Source: Vibrio tubiashii ATCC 19109 (GTDB lineage: Bacteria > Pseudomonadota > Gammaproteobacteria > Enterobacterales > Vibrionaceae). From it: DNA of 64,000 nucleotides. The notes under the pieces were generated by a model, which saw nothing but the letters and a program-made list of their open reading frames with translations, made no database searches and was not told where the DNA came from. The stretch is taken from positions 1,116,001 to 1,180,000 of the forward strand of contig NZ_CP009355.1 of NCBI RefSeq assembly GCF_000772105.1, read 5' to 3'. Below are positions 56,525 through 64,000 of this stretch, in pieces (within the stretch, counting starts at the first letter, position 1; each line of letters begins with the position of its first letter). A program made the translations under genes and the position numbers.

Positions 56525-58525
56525 TTAAGAGATCTGAAAACGGCTCATTTCCCCATTCAGCTCATCAACTTGCCCTCGAACTTGGTTCGAGATTTCTGAC
56601 GAGGATTGCGATATATCAGCAACTCCTTCAACGGATTCAATCACCTTATTCATCAGCAATTGGATTTCGTCAGTCGCTTGAGACTGCTGCTGCGCTGAGC
56701 TCAATAGATCTTGCATCTGTTGGTTTAGTTCTTCGATCTGTTGTGTCGTCGAGCTTAACGTGCCATATGCTTGTTCAGTATGGTTAGCCCCCTCTTCCGC
56801 TAGAGACTTACTCTTATCAATTTCACCAACAACCGCCGCCGTTGACGATTGAATTGCATTGACTATATTGTTGATTTCAGTGGTAGATTCGGTTGTTCGA
56901 GTAGCAAGTAGGCGCACTTCATCTGCCACCACAGCAAAACCTCTTCCGTATTCGCCTGCTCGCGCTGCCTCTATTGCGGCATTAAGAGCAAGCAAGTTTG
57001 TCTGTTCAGCAAGCCCTTCAATTACTTCGGTCACTCGGCCTATAGCTTCGCTCTCTTTGCTCAACGCATCGACCTGTTCACTGGCTTTTTCAATCGTGGC
57101 ATGCAGTAAGCCCACCGTGGTCTTATTGAGGTCGAGAGCTTGAGAACCCAGTTCTATCTGTGCCTGAGACTCAGATAGCTTGCTCGCTGATTGCTCGGCC
57201 TGCGTGGCAGTATCAGTTGCAGAATGGCTAACATCCGTCACTTGGTGCCCTACTAGCTCCATCGTAGATTTCTGGTTTTCGACCTGATGTACCGTTTTCG
57301 CGTTAGCATCAAGTAAAGCGTTCATACTGTCGCTTACCGTTGAAGCCTTGTTGCTCACACCCTTAACAATGGCGGCCAGTTCATCATTCATCTTGTTAAT
57401 TGAGCGAGTTAAACTTGCCAACTCATCGCTACCTTCAATCGGCAAAGCAGATTGTGAAACGTCACCATTGGCAATCGATTCTGCACGTTTAGAAATCGTC
57501 TTAACTCGGCGACCAATACTCTTACCCATAAAATGCGCAGTTGTTGCAGCGACAATCACTACAATGGCGATTGACGCCACCAATAGTGAGATTACGCTCG
57601 TCACTGAATTAAAGATTCCCTGACCGCTTTGATCTGCAACCGACTGCTGCTGATTAATGATTGAGTCAAGATTAGAATCTAACGCAGTCACCGCTGGCAC
57701 TAGTTCATTGGCCATTTTTTGGTTCGCGATATTCCAATCACTTGAGCGGCGTAATTCAACTACCTGGTCAGCTAAAGGGAAATAGAGCTGTTGCATCTCT
57801 TTGAATAGATCCCACAACCCTTGATCGCTACTCGATAACAAGGCAACTTTAGAATCAATCTCTTTGACTGATTTGTCATGAGCCTTGAGAAAATCTTGGT
57901 ATTTATCTAAATGTTCCTGCTTTCCATAAAGAAGGAAATCACGCATAGAAGATAATGCATTGGCTAAAGAGGTATAGCTGTCAGCGTAGAGCCTAAACAA
58001 TCGCTTACGCTCCCCCCCTTCTTTGTTACCCGCTTCATCATTAATTAGCCCCTGAAGCTGATCGAGTGCAACTTCAGCAATCGGTGCGGCTTCGTTAATA
58101 AACAGCGAGTGAGCTGGAAGGTTTTCATCGGAATGGCTAAGTTCAGCAATATCATTGAGTGACTGAGCAACCAGCGTCCACTGGGAAAGGATTTGCTGAT
58201 AATTTTCTTCAGTGAGTAGAGGCTCTAACTTAGGCAATGATTCATCCACTTTTAAAAGCGACTGATCGAGTTTCGCTTTTTCAGCTTCACCTGTTGCTTC
58301 ATCACCTCCTAACAACATGTAGGCTCTCAGTGACGAGACGGTAGCGTGGATGGATTGTTGAATAGAACGCCCTGCATCAACAGTCGGCAAATCTCGGTTT
58401 AATAGCGATGCGGTATGGGTTTCAACGGTGATTAAGCTGCGATAAATAAAGAACGCGGAAACGATAAAAAGTACTGCAAGCGACAGAAAACTCAGCTGTA
58501 ACTTCCCTGATATCGTGAGTTTCAT
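56525..58525 (-). CDS. methyl-accepting chemotaxis protein with helical bimodular-type sensor
   Basis: A 666-residue chemoreceptor. First helix at residues 10-30; an all-helical periplasmic sensor to about residue 305 of the HBM kind (length of about 270 residues, no beta sequence); second helix ([25 protein letters not shown]); HAMP; and a signalling domain with tip [45 protein letters not shown]. Ligand unknown; HBM sensors often bind TCA-cycle acids. Confidence 0.93.
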   Translation of the reverse strand: MKLTISGKLQLSFLSLAVLFIVSAFFIYRSLITVETHTASLLNRDLPTVDAGRSIQQSIHATVSSLRAYMLLGGDEATGEAEKAKLDQSLLKVDESLPKLEPLLTEENYQQILSQWTLVAQSLNDIAELSHSDENLPAHSLFINEAAPIAEVALDQLQGLINDEAGNKEGGERKRLFRLYADSYTSLANALSSMRDFLLYGKQEHLDKYQDFLKAHDKSVKEIDSKVALLSSSDQGLWDLFKEMQQLYFPLADQVVELRRSSDWNIANQKMANELVPAVTALDSNLDSIINQQQSVADQSGQGIFNSVTSVISLLVASIAIVVIVAATTAHFMGKSIGRRVKTISKRAESIANGDVSQSALPIEGSDELASLTRSINKMNDELAAIVKGVSNKASTVSDSMNALLDANAKTVHQVENQKSTMELVGHQVTDVSHSATDTATQAEQSASKLSESQAQIELGSQALDLNKTTVGLLHATIEKASEQVDALSKESEAIGRVTEVIEGLAEQTNLLALNAAIEAARAGEYGRGFAVVADEVRLLATRTTESTTEINNIVNAIQSSTAAVVGEIDKSKSLAEEGANHTEQAYGTLSSTTQQIEELNQQMQDLLSSAQQQSQATDEIQLLMNKVIESVEGVADISQSSSEISNQVRGQVDELNGEMSRFQIS

Positions 58526-58640
58526 CCTTTAACTCCTATAGTTTGTTCAATCCTTACTATAGCGTTTTGGACATTATTGTTAAATATATGTATCAGCAAA
58601 ATTATAAACTTTCGTATTAGTCTCCTGACGACAAATGTAA

Positions 58641-58663
58641 AAATCCCCGACTGGCGGGGATTT
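58641..58663 (-). terminator. terminator after the DUF3332 gene
   Basis: AAATCCCCG / CGGGGATTT stem with a 5-base loop and T5 in the minus RNA, 35 bases after the stop. Confidence 0.85.
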
Positions 58664-58697
58664 AGTCTGTTGTCGCTACGAAGTTTATAGCAACGTT

Positions 58698-59237
58698 TTA
58701 GATATTCGCAGAAGCAACGTAGTCTGTTAGCTCAATGTTTGAAACCGTTGTGACATACTGATCGTCTAAATAGAACGCGACACCTTCAGCTAATCTTTCA
58801 CCACGAAGCGTTTGTTTCGAGCCATTAGCGTACGTGACATCCATTTGCAGAGTGTCGGCATCGATCTGGTTCATTGTCGCATGATCAATTTCTGAGTTGC
58901 TCGCTAGAGGCACTTCTTTTAGAGAGTTGTCCAACTTGTCGTTTACTTTGATGTAATTCTTGGTTGGAGTGTCAACAACTGCTGGTGATTTACCCGATAC
59001 TGGGTTTTTCCCAGTCCAGAATTCAATCGAGTTGATAACAAACAAGTCAGCCGCACCCGCGATACCATAAACAGGAGACAGTAGGATGAACATCCCAGCA
59101 CGACCGTAGCGATTATCTACCACTTCTAAGTTGAATTTTGAAACGATACCGGTTGTCGCCATTTGACCCATACAACCTGTTAAAGAAGAAAGACCAAGAG
59201 CCGTAACGATTGCAATTTTTAATGCGTTAGATTTCAT
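58698..59237 (-). CDS. DUF3332 family lipoprotein
   Basis: About 179 residues with a lipoprotein signal (LGLSSLTGC, lipobox LTGC). The body (GMFILLSPVYGIAGAADLFVINSIEFWTGKNPV) matches DUF3332, a family frequent in vibrios and of unknown function; it includes a short hydrophobic segment. ATG at 59237 is preferred over 59249 by the signal peptide and a GGTGG ribosome binding site. It is a single gene with its own terminator. Confidence 0.88.
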   Translation of the reverse strand: MKSNALKIAIVTALGLSSLTGCMGQMATTGIVSKFNLEVVDNRYGRAGMFILLSPVYGIAGAADLFVINSIEFWTGKNPVSGKSPAVVDTPTKNYIKVNDKLDNSLKEVPLASNSEIDHATMNQIDADTLQMDVTYANGSKQTLRGERLAEGVAFYLDDQYVTTVSNIELTDYVASANI

Positions 59238-59521
59238 GATTACCACCACTTATATTTGGATGGCGCGCATCGTACTCCTGATTTCATTAAATGCAATCTA
59301 GATAGGTAGAGATTTTGCACAAAGCTAACCGTGTTAAGTTTCTGTTTTATATAGGGTATCACCTACACCCCTACCATTTATTGTGGCTTCTATTTATTAC
59401 AACACTAAGGGTTGTTTGCCTTATAAGATTTGTCCTACTTGCATAACAAGCATCAGTTGCAAGTTTGAGTGAGTTTGCATTTCATTCACGCGCAAACCAA
59501 AAGACAATGTTTCTAAACACA

Positions 59522-59773
59522 TTACACACAAGAGGCCTGTTCAGTAAGTTTTAGCAAGATACTTTCTCGTCGCAGTTCGAGTATGTCTTCAATAAGCTTT
59601 TCTTTCGCGCTCAATCCAAAGTGTTCTGCGTAATTTTTGATGGTTGCCACTTCACTTTTATTTAAGTTGTAAACATTTCGCTTTAAGTAGGCTTCCGCTT
59701 CACTTTTTATATAGCCATGACTTTGTAGTTCACTGATGATCACTTCATCTAATTCGTGCGTTCTCTTTGCCAT
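59522..59773 (-). CDS. small helical protein, unknown
   Basis: 83 residues, charged and mainly helical, with no signal peptide or known motif. The sequence (VIISELQSHGYIKSEAEAYLKRNVYNLNKSEVATIKNYAEHFGLSAKEKLIEDI) is protein-like. The ribosome binding site (AGAAGA) is weak. I do not recognise the family. It stands alone in an otherwise gene-free region. Confidence 0.6.
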   Translation of the reverse strand: MAKRTHELDEVIISELQSHGYIKSEAEAYLKRNVYNLNKSEVATIKNYAEHFGLSAKEKLIEDILELRRESILLKLTEQASCV

Positions 59774-60330
59774 TTTCTTCTGAGTTCTTTTACTTACCTA
59801 ACCCATCTAATCGTCTGAATATCATCGATTAGAATTTCTGCTGGCGTAAGTTACCTCTCTAATATGACAGCGAAGTGACGGAATACGCTCGACGTCTTTG
59901 CCTCTACAAACTGAAATCAACCTTACTCATTTATCAAATAACACCCAACCATTTACTCTGTGAATTTTAATGCACGCGGCGCGCATATTCACCATTTTCA
60001 TCTAAAATCACCACATAATCCGTCATGTTTTACTGGTCAATTAGTAATCATACAGTTTTATATATTTATAGATAACGCCAAATATCCGACTAATTCACTA
60101 AGATATCAATTATCAATTCCACCTACATTTCATCAAAAACCAGTGAATAAGTTCAAAATGGTCGCATAAAGTTAGTAAAAATCAGAATTGTTTGCTGGAT
60201 CATATTTTCCGCCAAAGATGTTGCTTAGGTATTTATAAAGTGAATAATAGCAAACGTTACATAAATGTAACAAAACACAGCATCATATAAATATTATTCA
60301 TATAAACACCTATTTACAGGCAGGAAAAGC
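59774..60330. other. gap upstream of the Na+/alanine symporter gene
   Basis: 557 AT-rich bases with no convincing gene. It must carry the symporter promoter. A short plus-strand frame at 59960-60169 has no ribosome binding site or protein-like composition. No regulatory site could be named. Confidence 0.5.
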
Positions 60331-61878
60331 ATGACAAAGCGTATTTCGCTAGCCGTATTGGCGAGTCTATTTGCAGGTAGCGCTGCAGCATCCAGTTTGG
60401 ATGACAAAATCAACGAAGTCGTTGCACCTATCGTTAACCCTTTTGTAGGAATGATCTTTTCGACTATTCCGTTCCCTTTTACTGACGTACAGGTGCCGTG
60501 GATTGTTCTTTGGTTAGTTATTGCAGCTAGCTTTTTTACTTTCTACTTAGGCTTCATTAACGTTCGCGGCTTTAAGCACGCGGTTCAACTTGTATCAGGG
60601 AAGTTCTCTGATCCTAAAGCAAAAGAAGAGGGTGAGGTTTCTCACTTCCAAGCTCTAACCACTGCACTTTCAGGTACCGTTGGTTTGGGTAACATCGCTG
60701 GTGTGGCCGTTGCGGTTTCCATCGGTGGTGCTGGTGCGACATTCTGGATGATTCTTGCTGGCCTACTCGGTATGTCCAGTAAGTTTGTAGAGTGTGCACT
60801 AGGTGTGAAATATCGTAATACTAACCCAGACGGCTCTGTTTCTGGTGGTCCTATGTACTACCTAAGCAAAGGTCTAGCTAAACGCGGTAACGCTGCATTT
60901 GGCCGTACCCTAGCGGTTCTGTTCTCTGTATTTGCGATTGGTGGTTCTCTTGGTGGCGGTAACATGTTCCAAGCTAACCAAGCGTTTAAGCAGGTTGTCG
61001 GCGTAACAGGTGGCGATGCGTCATTCTTCGCAGACAAAGGTTGGCTATTCGGTCTAATCCTAGCGGTGATCGTGGGTATCGTTATCATCGGTGGTATTAA
61101 ATCTATCGCTAAGGTAACGGAGAAAGTGGTTCCGTTCATGGCGACGATTTATGTCGGTGCTGCTCTTATCATTATCCTAATGAACTTCGACCGCATTGAT
61201 GACGCGTTCAGCGCTATCTTTAACGGTGCATTCACAGGTGAAGGTATTGCGGGTGGCGTGATCGGTGTGCTTATCCAAGGCTTCAAACGTGCAGCGTTCT
61301 CGAACGAAGCAGGTGTTGGTTCGGCCGCAATTGCTCACTCAGCAGTAAAAACCAAAGAGCCAATGTCTGAAGGTTTCGTATCTCTACTAGAACCCTTCAT
61401 TGATACCGTGGTTATCTGTACGATGACTGCCCTAGTTATCATCATTACTGGTTACCTAGACACTGATACTGGCCTTGCTGGTGTAGAACTAACGTCTGCT
61501 GCATTCGGTAGCGCAATTAGCTGGTTCCCATACATCCTTGCAATTGCGGTAGTGCTGTTCGCTTTCTCTACCATGATCTCTTGGTCATACTACGGCCTGA
61601 AAGCTTGGACTTACCTATTCGGTGAGAGCAAAACAGCCGAGCTTATCTTTAAAGTGAAATTCTGTATCTTCGTTGTCATTGGTGCAGCAATGAACTTAGG
61701 CCCAGTTATCGACTTCTCTGACGCGATGATCTTTGCAATGGCTCTTGTGAACATTGTAGGTCTATACATCCTAGTTCCGGAAGTGAAGCGCGACCTAGCA
61801 GACTACCTAGAACGCTTTAACGCAGGCAAGGTCTACAAGGTACAGCAAAAACAAAACTTGGCTGAACAACCAGACTAG
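60331..61878 (+). CDS. sodium:alanine symporter family protein
   Basis: A 515-residue AGCS-family carrier with about eleven membrane helices, which takes up alanine or glycine with Na+. Family stretches: [84 protein letters not shown] and [22 protein letters not shown]. An N-terminal cleavable-looking leader ([14 protein letters not shown]) precedes the first helix, as in many vibrio members. AGGA precedes the ATG. It is a single gene with its own terminator. Confidence 0.95.
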   Translation: MTKRISLAVLASLFAGSAAASSLDDKINEVVAPIVNPFVGMIFSTIPFPFTDVQVPWIVLWLVIAASFFTFYLGFINVRGFKHAVQLVSGKFSDPKAKEEGEVSHFQALTTALSGTVGLGNIAGVAVAVSIGGAGATFWMILAGLLGMSSKFVECALGVKYRNTNPDGSVSGGPMYYLSKGLAKRGNAAFGRTLAVLFSVFAIGGSLGGGNMFQANQAFKQVVGVTGGDASFFADKGWLFGLILAVIVGIVIIGGIKSIAKVTEKVVPFMATIYVGAALIIILMNFDRIDDAFSAIFNGAFTGEGIAGGVIGVLIQGFKRAAFSNEAGVGSAAIAHSAVKTKEPMSEGFVSLLEPFIDTVVICTMTALVIIITGYLDTDTGLAGVELTSAAFGSAISWFPYILAIAVVLFAFSTMISWSYYGLKAWTYLFGESKTAELIFKVKFCIFVVIGAAMNLGPVIDFSDAMIFAMALVNIVGLYILVPEVKRDLADYLERFNAGKVYKVQQKQNLAEQPD

Positions 61879-61902
61879 TCCGAAATGTAAATAACGATGA
61901 AT

Positions 61903-61930
61903 AACAGCAGGCTTCGGTCTGCTGTTTTTT
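61903..61930 (+). terminator. terminator after the symporter gene
   Basis: AACAGCAG / CTGCTGTT stem with an inner C-TTCG-G tetraloop, then T6, 24 bases past the stop. Confidence 0.92.
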
Positions 61931-62366
61931 CATTTTAGAGACACTCATTTACACATTTTTCTCTTTCTGAACTTGCAAACCAATATTCCACCAAGTATTT
62001 CAACCTAAGTATAATTGTCTAGTTTTTCACCACACCGCTGTTTAAAACTGGCATTTTTCTCCACCTAGCTCCCGACTGTAAGCTCAGATTTACTCTTCAA
62101 ACAAACACCCAACAGGCAAAATTTAACATTTTGGTTACACTTATCTTTAAGTGCAATTCTCGAAATTGATCTCTGGTTTAACTCAAGTTTGCAGCTTAAT
62201 AAAGTGCAACGAATCGAAAACTCAGTAGGTTGTTTTAGTTTTTGCCAACAAGTTGTATGAAATTTAAGTATCTATCTTGGCTCTTCATGACCGAAACATG
62301 GTCGCTGAGTCATACATCGTTTCTCTTAGGTGCGATCCATCTCTGCGAAACAAAAAGGAGATAGTA
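61931..62366. other. gap upstream of the 2-oxoacid dehydrogenase operon
   Basis: 436 bases without a convincing gene. It must include the promoter of the E1 alpha gene. No terminator, operator or named motif was recognised. Confidence 0.5.
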
Positions 62367-63473
62367 ATGAATGTTCAGACACTACCCATGCTGCGCTTTA
62401 TTGACCACGAAGGTGTATCCGTAAACCAGTTGCCAGCTTGGGCAGACTTAACGACGTTAACCGCCTTTTATAAGGATATGGTTCTCACCCGTACGTATGA
62501 CAACAAAGCGGTTGCCCTACAACGAACGGGCAAACTCGGCACCTACCCTTCTCATTTAGGTTCGGAAGCTTATGGTGTTGCCATTGGCCATGCCATGCAT
62601 CCACGCGATGTGTTTATTCCCTATTACCGTGATATGCCCGCAATGTGGGTGCGCGGTATCCCGATGGAGAAAAACCTCCAATACTGGGGAGGTGATGAGC
62701 GAGGTAGCGATTTTCACGTAACGCCATCCAATGGCGAGGCTCCAGAACATTGTCGAGACTTACCCTTCTGTGTACCCATTGCAACTCAGTGTACACACGC
62801 GGTCGGTGTCGCTGCTGCGCTAAAAATCGAGAACCAACACCACGCTGCTTTAGTCACATGTGGGGATGGCGCGACATCAAAAGGGGATTTCCTAGAAAGT
62901 ATCAACTGTGCCGGTACTTGGAATTTGCCACTGGTGTTTGTGGTGAATAACAACCAATGGGCAATCTCTGTCCCAAGAACCCTCCAATCCGCTGCTGAGT
63001 TTTTATCTGACAAAGCAAAAGGCGCTGGCATTCATGGCGTGACCGTCGATGGCAACGATGTGGTTGCTGTCTATGACACCGTACTCGCCGCATTAGATAG
63101 AGCAAGAAAAGGTAAAGGGCCCACCCTAATTGAGGCGGTGAGCTATCGACTCAGTGACCATACAACCGCTGACGATGCGAGTCGCTATCGTAGTGATGAT
63201 GAGCTTAATCAAGCATGGCAGTTCGAACCTATCAAACGGTTAAAAGCCTTCTTAATCAATCAAGGTGCTTGGAGTGACGCCCAAGAAGAGACCTGGTTGT
63301 TAGCGTGTAAAGAGCAAGTCGAGATTGCCGTTGACCACTACATGAACCTTCCACCTCAGGCACCAGAAAGTGCATTTGATTATCTATATGAACACGCACC
63401 TGCTGAGTTAAATCAGCAACGAGATTTATTGATAAACAAAGCAATGCGCATGCAAGGAGGCAAACATGGCTGA
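62367..63473 (+). CDS. 2-oxoacid dehydrogenase E1 component, alpha subunit
   Basis: A 368-residue thiamine-diphosphate subunit of the heterotetrameric E1 type (PdhA/BkdA1). Visible are RTGKLGTYPSHLGSEAYGVAIGHAM, YYRDMPAMWVRG and the TPP motif CGDGATSKGDF with VVNNNQWAIS. Whether it acts on pyruvate or branched-chain 2-oxoacids cannot be told from it alone. The leucine and valine operons 11 kb away favour branched-chain. ATG at 62367 has AAAAGGAG upstream; an upstream frame start at 62277 is rejected. It overlaps the beta subunit gene by 8 bases. Confidence 0.93.
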   Translation: MNVQTLPMLRFIDHEGVSVNQLPAWADLTTLTAFYKDMVLTRTYDNKAVALQRTGKLGTYPSHLGSEAYGVAIGHAMHPRDVFIPYYRDMPAMWVRGIPMEKNLQYWGGDERGSDFHVTPSNGEAPEHCRDLPFCVPIATQCTHAVGVAAALKIENQHHAALVTCGDGATSKGDFLESINCAGTWNLPLVFVVNNNQWAISVPRTLQSAAEFLSDKAKGAGIHGVTVDGNDVVAVYDTVLAALDRARKGKGPTLIEAVSYRLSDHTTADDASRYRSDDELNQAWQFEPIKRLKAFLINQGAWSDAQEETWLLACKEQVEIAVDHYMNLPPQAPESAFDYLYEHAPAELNQQRDLLINKAMRMQGGKHG

Positions 63474-64000
63474 GTTGACCTTAGTAGAAGCAGTCAACCT
63501 TGCACTGCATCATGAAATGAACAAAGACCAAAGCGTGATTGTGCTTGGCGAGGATGTTGGCGATAACGGTGGAGTGTTCCGTGCTACCGTCGGGCTAAAA
63601 GAGAAGTTTGGTTTAAGACGAGTTATCGACTCCCCGCTCGCAGAAGCGCTCATTGGCGGTGTCGCTGTTGGGATGGCGAGCCAAGGTTTACGACCCGTCG
63701 CTGAGTTTCAGTTTCAAGGATTCGTATTCCCTGCCTTGGAGCACTTAATGTGTCATGCCGCGAGAATGCGCAACCGCACACGCGGGCGATTAACTTGCCC
63801 TGCAGTTTTCAGAGCTCCTTTCGGTGGGGGCATTCACGCACCAGAGCATCACTCTGAAAGTGTCGAAGCTTTATTTGCCCATACTGCTGGCTTTAAAGTG
63901 GTGATCCCATCTTCGCCGCAAAGAGCTTATGGGTTGCTTCTCGCTTCTATTCGTAGCAACGATCCTGTCATGTTTTTCGAACCCAAACGTATCTACCGCA
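63466..64000 (+). CDS. 2-oxoacid dehydrogenase E1 component, beta subunit (partial)
   Basis: The first 178 codons of the E1 beta subunit, cut by the window edge. The product begins MAELTLVEAVNLALHHEM and includes VLGEDVGDNGGVFRAT, IDSPLAEALIGGVAVGMA and HAPEHHSESVEALFAHTAGFKVVIPSSP, all typical. It pairs with the alpha subunit to bind thiamine diphosphate. AGGAGG lies inside the end of the alpha gene, so the two are coupled. An E2 gene is expected beyond the window. Confidence 0.93.
   Translation, partial: MAELTLVEAVNLALHHEMNKDQSVIVLGEDVGDNGGVFRATVGLKEKFGLRRVIDSPLAEALIGGVAVGMASQGLRPVAEFQFQGFVFPALEHLMCHAARMRNRTRGRLTCPAVFRAPFGGGIHAPEHHSESVEALFAHTAGFKVVIPSSPQRAYGLLLASIRSNDPVMFFEPKRIYR

Noticed and set aside
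59960..60169. A 69-codon plus-strand frame in the gap before the symporter
   Set aside because: No ribosome binding site, odd composition (His-, Phe- and Pro-rich at random) and strongly AT-rich DNA.

Overview
The window looks like part of a Vibrio genome, most likely the second chromosome. The evidence is the convergent cqsA/cqsS pair (CAI-1 quorum-sensing synthase and receptor), a second KAS III gene beside trxC, a sodium:alanine symporter with a cleavable leader, a DUF3332 lipoprotein, a HopJ-family protein, many methyl-accepting chemotaxis and GGDEF proteins, and tRNA genes resembling gammaproteobacterial ones. The species cannot be fixed from sequence reading alone. No integrase, transposase, CRISPR array or prophage gene was seen.

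Layout. 0-14.4 kb: a TDT-type permease, cqsA and cqsS facing each other across a shared terminator, sbcDC, fabH2 and trxC diverging, an MFS exporter, a YgbA-like protein with a GNAT acetyltransferase, a DUF4174 protein and an outer-membrane barrel. 14.4-14.8 kb: tRNA-Leu and tRNA-Cys. 14.9-26.4 kb, all on the minus strand: a complete assimilatory nitrate block, nasA-cobA-trpD2-like-nasT and then nrtA-nrtB-nrtD-nirB-nirD. It has sigma-54-like promoters, an NtrC-type site and two terminator leaders of the kind controlled by ANTAR antiterminators. 26.4-27.1 kb: AT-rich gap. 27.1-30.9 kb: two secreted, coiled-coil, toxin-like proteins of unknown function. 30.9-31.2 kb: a second tRNA-Leu/tRNA-Cys cassette. 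31.4-38.1 kb: D-lactate dehydrogenase, a LysR regulator, a third tRNA-Cys, YjbR and HopJ family proteins and a Cache chemoreceptor. 38.3-45.9 kb (minus) and 46.1-51.1 kb (plus): divergent valine and leucine catabolic operons with a shared MerR (LiuR) operator region. 51.3-60 kb: a response regulator plus diguanylate cyclase pair, small envelope proteins, two tRNA-Gly genes, a periplasmic-sensor diguanylate cyclase, a second chemoreceptor, a DUF3332 lipoprotein and a small unknown protein. 60.3-64 kb: a Na+/alanine symporter and a 2-oxoacid dehydrogenase E1 alpha/beta pair, the latter cut by the window edge.

How it works together. The nitrate block would import nitrate (NrtABD), reduce it to nitrite (NasA) and then to ammonium (NirBD), with CobA supplying the siroheme precursor. 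Nitrogen limitation would act through sigma-54/NtrC and nitrate through NasT antitermination. The branched-chain block would turn isobutyryl-CoA and isovaleryl-CoA into central metabolites, but the biotin-carboxylase subunit of methylcrotonyl-CoA carboxylase (liuD) is absent from its expected place. The most novel candidates are the two-gene secreted toxin-like module at 27.1-30.9 kb and the layered regulation of the nitrate block, including a hairpin that appears to bury the nasT ribosome binding site.
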